Source: an uncultured Bacteroidales bacterium | GTDB lineage: Bacteria; Bacteroidota; Bacteroidia; Bacteroidales; P3 | NCBI GenBank assembly: GCA_946540365.1 | Contig: CAMNIH010000071.1 | Coordinates: 1-8,911 of the forward strand | Reading direction: 5' to 3' | Length of the DNA: 8,911 nt | Shown: in pieces, positions 6,243 through 8,911 of the stretch | Position numbering within the stretch: the stretch's first letter is position 1 | How the letters are laid out: every line of letters starts with the position of its first letter | Notes under the pieces: generated by a model | Database searches by the model: none | What the model was told of the DNA's origin: nothing | The model's input: the letters and a program-made list of their open reading frames with translations, nothing else | Position numbers and translations under genes: made by a program

Positions 6243-7097
6243 TCACACGGTAAACTCCGCCTCGGGGTCGTTTTTCAGGCGGTAGACGTGCTCTTTCACA
6301 CGCTGGGCCCACTCGGCCGGCGTGTGGCGCTGGTCGAAGGTCTGCCACGGAATCGGCCGCCCGAAGGTGACGGTGAAGGTCTTTCCCCGCTGGGCGTACA
6401 TCTCGGCCGGCAGCAGTGCCATCTCGAAGTTGAACTTGATGCCGAGCCGCTTGCGCAGGTTGGCCAGCCGGTAGAAGCGCATCCGGTTGCGCGCGTCGGT
6501 GTAGACTGGCACCACGTCGCGCTGGTAGCGCACGGCCTTCTTGATGAAGGTGGCCTTCCACTCCAGATCCTTGATCTCGCCTCCCTGTAGGCGCGAGCAG
6601 AGGCCCGCCGGGAAGTAGAGTAGCGTGTTCTGGCCGGCGAAAGCCTCCTCCAGGCTTGCCAGCGCCTTGGACCGGTTCACCTTGTCGATGGGGTAGAAGA
6701 GTTCCTTCAGGCCCGGCAGGTAGAGTAGAAAGTCGTTGACCGGGAAGCGGATGTCCTTGCGCACGCGCCCCACGGCACCCATCAGCGCCAGCCCGTCGGG
6801 GCCGCCCAGTGGGTGGTTGCCCACCACCATCGGGTACCCCTCGGCCGGGATATGCTCGGCCCCGATGCTCCGCACCGTCACTCCCAGATCCTGCGGGTCG
6901 TGACCCTCGAGGAACTTGTGTACAAAGTCCAATCCGAAGTATTCGCGGTTGAGGTAGATGCCCCGGTTGAGGTCCGGCACGTGCAGCAATCGCTCCAGCC
7001 AACGCACCACGAAGCGTGGCACCTTGACCCGTTTGGCGGACAGAATCTTCTCAATGTCAATGTGTTTGTCGCCTATGGCTTCACTTCTTGCGTCCAT
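6243..7097 (-). CDS. glsA: Glycine lipid synthesis O-acyltransferase (GlsA-like, PlsC/LPLAT family)
   Basis: 284 residues. It belongs to the lysophospholipid acyltransferase (PlsC-like) superfamily. The catalytic His-Asp pair is in VVGNHPLGGPDG: His95 and Asp101, spaced HX5D rather than the classic HX4D. FPAG at 162-165 stands where PlsC enzymes have the FPEG substrate motif. In B. thetaiotaomicron GlsA adds the second acyl chain to the 3-hydroxyl of N-acyl glycine, completing the glycine lipid used as a membrane component. The upstream position relative to glsB matches the published Bacteroidales arrangement. The reaction is inferred from family and context, not from the motifs alone. The ATG at 7097 is preceded by a TAnnTTTG box at 7128-7121. 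A 125-bp repeat-filled spacer separates it from glsB, much more than the overlaps further down the block. Confidence 0.87.
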   Translation of the reverse strand: MDARSEAIGDKHIDIEKILSAKRVKVPRFVVRWLERLLHVPDLNRGIYLNREYFGLDFVHKFLEGHDPQDLGVTVRSIGAEHIPAEGYPMVVGNHPLGGPDGLALMGAVGRVRKDIRFPVNDFLLYLPGLKELFYPIDKVNRSKALASLEEAFAGQNTLLYFPAGLCSRLQGGEIKDLEWKATFIKKAVRYQRDVVPVYTDARNRMRFYRLANLRKRLGIKFNFEMALLPAEMYAQRGKTFTVTFGRPIPWQTFDQRHTPAEWAQRVKEHVYRLKNDPEAEFTV

Positions 7098-7120
7098 AAT
7101 CTTGTATCGTATTGCGACTG

Positions 7121-7128
7121 CAAAATTA
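7121..7128 (-). promoter_or_regulatory. Predicted -7 box (TAATTTTG) upstream of glsA
   Basis: Reads TAATTTTG on the minus strand, matching the Bacteroidota TAnnTTTG consensus, about 23 nt before the glsA ATG. The -33 TTTG is not evident; the region upstream (7129-7170) is very AT-rich. This would be the main promoter for glsA and probably for glsB-engB-dacB. Confidence 0.5.
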
Positions 7129-7199
7129 CTAAAAATATATATAATACATTAATTTACGAATCACAACTTATCAACACCCCCCTGTCAGTCCCCGTCCGC

Positions 7200-7265
7200 C
7201 AGGCACCATCCAGGCATCAACTAGGCATCAACCAGGCATCAACCAGGCATCAACTATGCATCCCC
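7200..7265. repeat. 11-bp tandem repeat array (CAGGCATCAAC), six units
   Basis: Units start at 7200, 7211, 7222, 7233, 7244 and 7255. The four central ones are CAGGCATCAAC or TAGGCATCAAC, and the end units are degenerate (CAGGCACCATC, TATGCATCCCC). The array lies in the 399-bp gap between divergent glsA and rpmG. The period is about one helical turn, so all copies face the same side of the DNA. No coding sense is evident. Confidence 0.9.
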
Positions 7266-7273
7266 TCTGCATA
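7255..7273. promoter_or_regulatory. Operator-like palindrome TATGCA-N7-TGCATA
   Basis: Perfect 6-bp arms at 7255-7260 and 7268-7273 with a 7-nt spacer. It overlaps the last, degenerate unit of the 11-bp array and lies about 100 bp above the rpmG promoter. Size and form fit a site for a dimeric regulator; the regulator is unknown. Confidence 0.3.
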
Positions 7274-7374
7274 AAAGCCATCCGCATGGGGACAAAATGT
7301 ATCGACGGGGCAGGCGCGGTGGTGTGGTGCCTCGGCATGAAACAGGGCAAAAGTGAGAAAAATGTCAGAAAAAT

Positions 7375-7405
7375 TTTGTCGGTTTCAGAAAAGTGTGTAT
7401 CTTTG
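7375..7405 (+). promoter_or_regulatory. rpmG promoter: TTTG (-33) and TATCTTTG (-7)
   Basis: TTTG at 7375-7378 and TATCTTTG at 7398-7405 are 19 nt apart, the standard Bacteroidota sigma-ABfr architecture. Transcription should begin near 7410, leaving a leader of about 85 nt before rpmG that contains a possible stem-loop (7431-7466). Confidence 0.85.
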
Positions 7406-7496
7406 CAGCCGATTTGAATGCCTGAAAACGAATTGTTGATGCTCTTTTCGCTTTGAGGATCAAATTGTTAGTTGAAAAAGAAAAAATAATAAAGTC

Positions 7497-7685
7497 ATGG
7501 CAAAGAAGAATAAAGACGCACGTGTGCAGGTCATCCTCGAGTGCACCGAGCAAAAGAACAGCGGTGTGGCCGGTATGAGCCGCTACATCACCACCAAGAA
7601 CAAAAAGAACACTCCGGAGCGTCTGGAGCTCAAGAAGTACAACCCCTTCTTGAAGAAAGTCACTGTCCACAAAGAAATCAAGTAA
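7497..7685 (+). CDS. rpmG: 50S ribosomal protein L33 (bL33)
   Basis: 62 residues beginning [20 protein letters not shown], with the L33 features of an [10 protein letters not shown] strand, a [21 protein letters not shown] core and a basic end. L33 is a small 50S protein near the E site. This copy keeps only one of the Cys residues of the zinc-ribbon type (Cys17), so it is a Cys-minus, zinc-free form. There is no Shine-Dalgarno sequence; the leader before the ATG is A-rich, normal for the phylum. It starts a two-gene unit with the DUF4295 gene 18 bp downstream. rpmB (L28), often found just upstream in Bacteroidales, is not here. Confidence 0.97.
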   Translation: MAKKNKDARVQVILECTEQKNSGVAGMSRYITTKNKKNTPERLELKKYNPFLKKVTVHKEIK

Positions 7686-7703
7686 CGAAAGGAGAACTGA
7701 ACT

Positions 7704-7859
7704 ATGGCAAAGAAAGTTGTTGCTACCCTGAAGACCTCGACCGGTAAGAGTTTCGCCAAGGTGATCCGTATGGTTCGCTCCGAGAAGACCGGTGCTTACA
7801 TGTTTAAAGAGGAAATTGTCCCCTCGGACAATGTGCAGGAGTACCTGAAGAAGAAATAA
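7704..7859 (+). CDS. DUF4295 family small ribosomal protein (bL38-type)
   Basis: 51 residues, starting MAKKVVATLKTSTGKSFAKV and ending EYLKKK before TAA at 7857-7859. It is very basic. The size, MAKK start and position directly after rpmG identify the Bacteroidota-specific DUF4295 family. To my knowledge this protein was seen as an extra large-subunit component, named bL38, in the Flavobacterium johnsoniae ribosome structure; I recall that assignment rather than deriving it. An AGGAG lies about 10 nt before the ATG, unusual among the neighbours here, and may ensure translation equal to L33. The ftsY gene that commonly follows in Bacteroidales is absent; a terminator follows instead. Confidence 0.92.
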   Translation: MAKKVVATLKTSTGKSFAKVIRMVRSEKTGAYMFKEEIVPSDNVQEYLKKK

Positions 7860-7897
7860 TTGTAGAACAATAATTTTTTCATACGCTTTTGTTTTGG

Positions 7898-7930
7898 CCT
7901 CCGGAGCAGTCTCTGCTTTGGAGGTTTTTT
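7898..7930 (+). terminator. Intrinsic terminator of the rpmG-DUF4295 unit
   Basis: A 12-bp stem (7898-7909 with 7913-7924, two G-T wobbles in the middle), a 3-nt loop TCT and six T residues at 7925-7930. This is a textbook rho-independent terminator 38 bp after the DUF4295 stop. Confidence 0.93.
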
Positions 7931-7933
7931 GTA

Positions 7934-8012
7934 GTTTAAAGTTAAAAATTTAAAAGTTAAAAGTAAAAGGTTGGGAATTCTGTGATTCTCAATTCTCAAT
8001 TCACAATTCACC
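7934..8012. repeat. Two short heptamer repeat tracts upstream of the Cys/His membrane protein
   Basis: The first tract (7934-7969) has five AT-rich units of the GTTWAAA kind, one of them 8 bp long. The second (7985-8012) has four units: ATTCTCA, ATTCTCA, ATTCACA, ATTCACC. They fill most of the spacer between the terminator and the next gene and resemble in period the heptamers before glsB. No TAnnTTTG box was found in the spacer. Confidence 0.8.
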
Positions 8013-8014
8013 GG

Positions 8015-8362
8015 ATGCTGAACCGTCGGACATACATGCGCTTTGCGGCCTGGGTGCTGCTGGTGGCCTACCTGCCGCTGCTGGCGGTGTCGGCCCTGCA
8101 CACGCACGAGTGGCCCGACGAGCCGCTGTGCGACCAGTGTGCCCACCATGTGGAGCACCCCACGCACTTCGGCGAGGCGCAGGTGAGCCTGCAGGACTGC
8201 CTGCTGTGCCACCTCGCCACGGTCCACTACCTCGGCGTCGCGGCTTTGGCGGCGGTTCCGGTGCTGTGGGTGACGGCCCGTCTGGCTGTCGCCCGTCCCT
8301 GCCGTGTGGCCCTGGCGGCCCACGGCGTTGCCCTGCTCAGGGCGCCCCCGTCGGGAATATGA
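8015..8362 (+). CDS. Small two-helix membrane protein with Cys/His-rich loop (putative metal binding)
   Basis: 115 residues from the ATG at 8015; I recognise no characterised family. A positively charged N-terminus (RR) leads to one membrane helix (about 10-27), then a loop, then a second hydrophobic segment (about 72-88). The loop is likely periplasmic and packed with possible metal ligands: H29, H31, C39-x2-C42, H44, H45, H48, H51, C62-x2-C65, H66 and H71. Such spacing suggests binding of a transition metal or heme. The gene lies 70 bp before a TonB-dependent receptor gene on the same strand, so a role in uptake of the same metal or metallophore is inferred. Other starts are GTG 7982, which would translate the heptamer repeat and is unlikely, and ATG 8036. 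No Shine-Dalgarno sequence is clear for any of them. Confidence 0.65.
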   Translation: MLNRRTYMRFAAWVLLVAYLPLLAVSALHTHEWPDEPLCDQCAHHVEHPTHFGEAQVSLQDCLLCHLATVHYLGVAALAAVPVLWVTARLAVARPCRVALAAHGVALLRAPPSGI

Positions 8363-8432
8363 CATGTGGCGCCGCCGGATGCCGATTCCGGCCGACAAGT
8401 AATCGTATTCCTGATATTATAAACAATCGGAA

Positions 8433-8911
8433 ATGAAATGTTTACTGATTGTCCTCATGCTGCAGGTGATTCCGCCCGACAGCGTGAAGACATTGCAGGC
8501 CGTCACCATCAGTGCGCGGTCGGCGCAGGCGGTGGGCAGCAGCCAGAACACCGTCGAGGTGGATGCTGCCTACCTGGAGGAGCACTTTGCGCCCACGCTG
8601 GCGCAGAGCCTCGAGGCTATCCCCGGCGTGAAGGCCTCGTCGGTGGGGGCGGGTCTCTCGCGCCCCATCATCCGGGGGCTGGGCTACAACCGCATGGTGG
8701 TGAGTGAAGACGGTGTGAAGCACGAAGGGCAGCAGTGGGGCGACGACCACGGCCTGGAGGTCAACCAGTTCGCGCTGGACAAGGTAGAGGTCATCAAGGG
8801 TCCCGCCACGCTGCTTTACGGCTCCGATGCCATCGGAGGGGTGCTCTGCCTGACCGGCAACGTCGAGCTGGGCCGCTACAACATCGAGGTACACAGCAAC
8901 CACGACCACCA
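8433..8911 (+). CDS. TonB-dependent outer membrane receptor (N-terminal part, 3' end outside window)
   Basis: 159 complete residues are visible, starting at the ATG at 8433, and the frame is open to the window edge. A short signal peptide (hydrophobic 3-13) is followed at once by a TonB-box-like segment, LQAVTISA at 21-28, and then the plug domain: LAQSLEAIPGVKAS (57-69), RPIIRGLGYNRMVV (77-90), GQQWGDDHGLEV (99-110), DKVEVIKGPATLLYGSDAIGG (116-136). There is no carboxypeptidase-like N-terminal domain, so it is not a SusC-type glycan importer; the form fits receptors for metals, heme or siderophores. The last residues seen are His-rich (VHSNHDH), in line with a metal substrate. With the upstream Cys/His membrane protein it probably forms one uptake locus. 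The substrate cannot be named from this fragment. Confidence 0.93.
   Translation, partial: MKCLLIVLMLQVIPPDSVKTLQAVTISARSAQAVGSSQNTVEVDAAYLEEHFAPTLAQSLEAIPGVKASSVGAGLSRPIIRGLGYNRMVVSEDGVKHEGQQWGDDHGLEVNQFALDKVEVIKGPATLLYGSDAIGGVLCLTGNVELGRYNIEVHSNHDH

Noticed and set aside
7200..7265. CRISPR array
   Set aside because: The units are 11 bp and directly abut, with no spacers and no cas genes in the window.
6813..7274. 153-residue plus-strand open frame over the start of glsA and the 11-bp repeats
   Set aside because: It is antisense to the conserved GlsA start, and its end is only translated repeat sequence.
7982..8014. GTG start at 7982 for the Cys/His membrane protein
   Set aside because: The extra 11 codons would be translated heptamer repeat and would break the normal short charged start before the first membrane helix.
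8374..8392. Terminator or attenuator between the Cys/His protein and the TonB receptor (GCCGGA / TCCGGC)
   Set aside because: A 6-bp stem with a 7-nt loop and no T tract is not convincing in GC-rich DNA.

Overview
The window comes from a GC-rich member of the Bacteroidales. The evidence is promoters of the TTTG / TAnnTTTG type, a glycine-lipid pair (glsA-glsB), the Bacteroidota-specific small ribosomal protein DUF4295 behind L33, frequent lack of Shine-Dalgarno sequences, and degenerate 7-bp tandem repeats between genes. Genus cannot be fixed from this stretch. No insertion sequence, CRISPR array, tRNA or rRNA gene was seen.

Layout, left to right. Positions 1-494 hold the 3' end of mreB (+). 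A strong hairpin at 511-539 separates it from a convergent block on the minus strand that runs from about 7130 down to 570. Read in its own direction, the block is: glsA (7097-6243), a repeat-filled 125-bp spacer, glsB (6117-4954), engB/ysxC (4957-4322) and dacB/PBP4 (4325-2865). Both the glsB/engB and engB/dacB junctions are ATGA stop-start overlaps. Next is a 138-bp spacer with a Pho-box-like array of four 11-bp units placed 10 bp above a TAnnTTTG box. It is followed by a Na+/phosphate symporter gene with a PhoU-like tail (2726-1029) and a PepSY-like lipoprotein gene (1016-570).

The plus strand resumes after a 399-bp divergent intergenic region. That region holds the glsA -7 box, six 11-bp tandem repeats ending in an operator-like palindrome, and a textbook promoter. 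It drives a two-gene ribosomal unit, rpmG (L33) and DUF4295 (bL38), which is closed by a strong intrinsic terminator. After another repeat-rich spacer comes a small two-helix membrane protein with a Cys/His-rich loop, then the start of a TonB-dependent receptor that runs off the window.

Functional themes: the minus-strand genes serve the cell envelope (glycine lipid synthesis, peptidoglycan trimming) with a ribosome-assembly GTPase tightly coupled between them. A separately regulated phosphate-uptake unit follows. The right end looks like a metal- or metallophore-uptake locus. The least explained elements are the 11-bp repeat array with palindrome at 7200-7273, the Pho-box-like array, the in-frame 9-bp repeats just past the glsA stop, and the Cys/His membrane protein.
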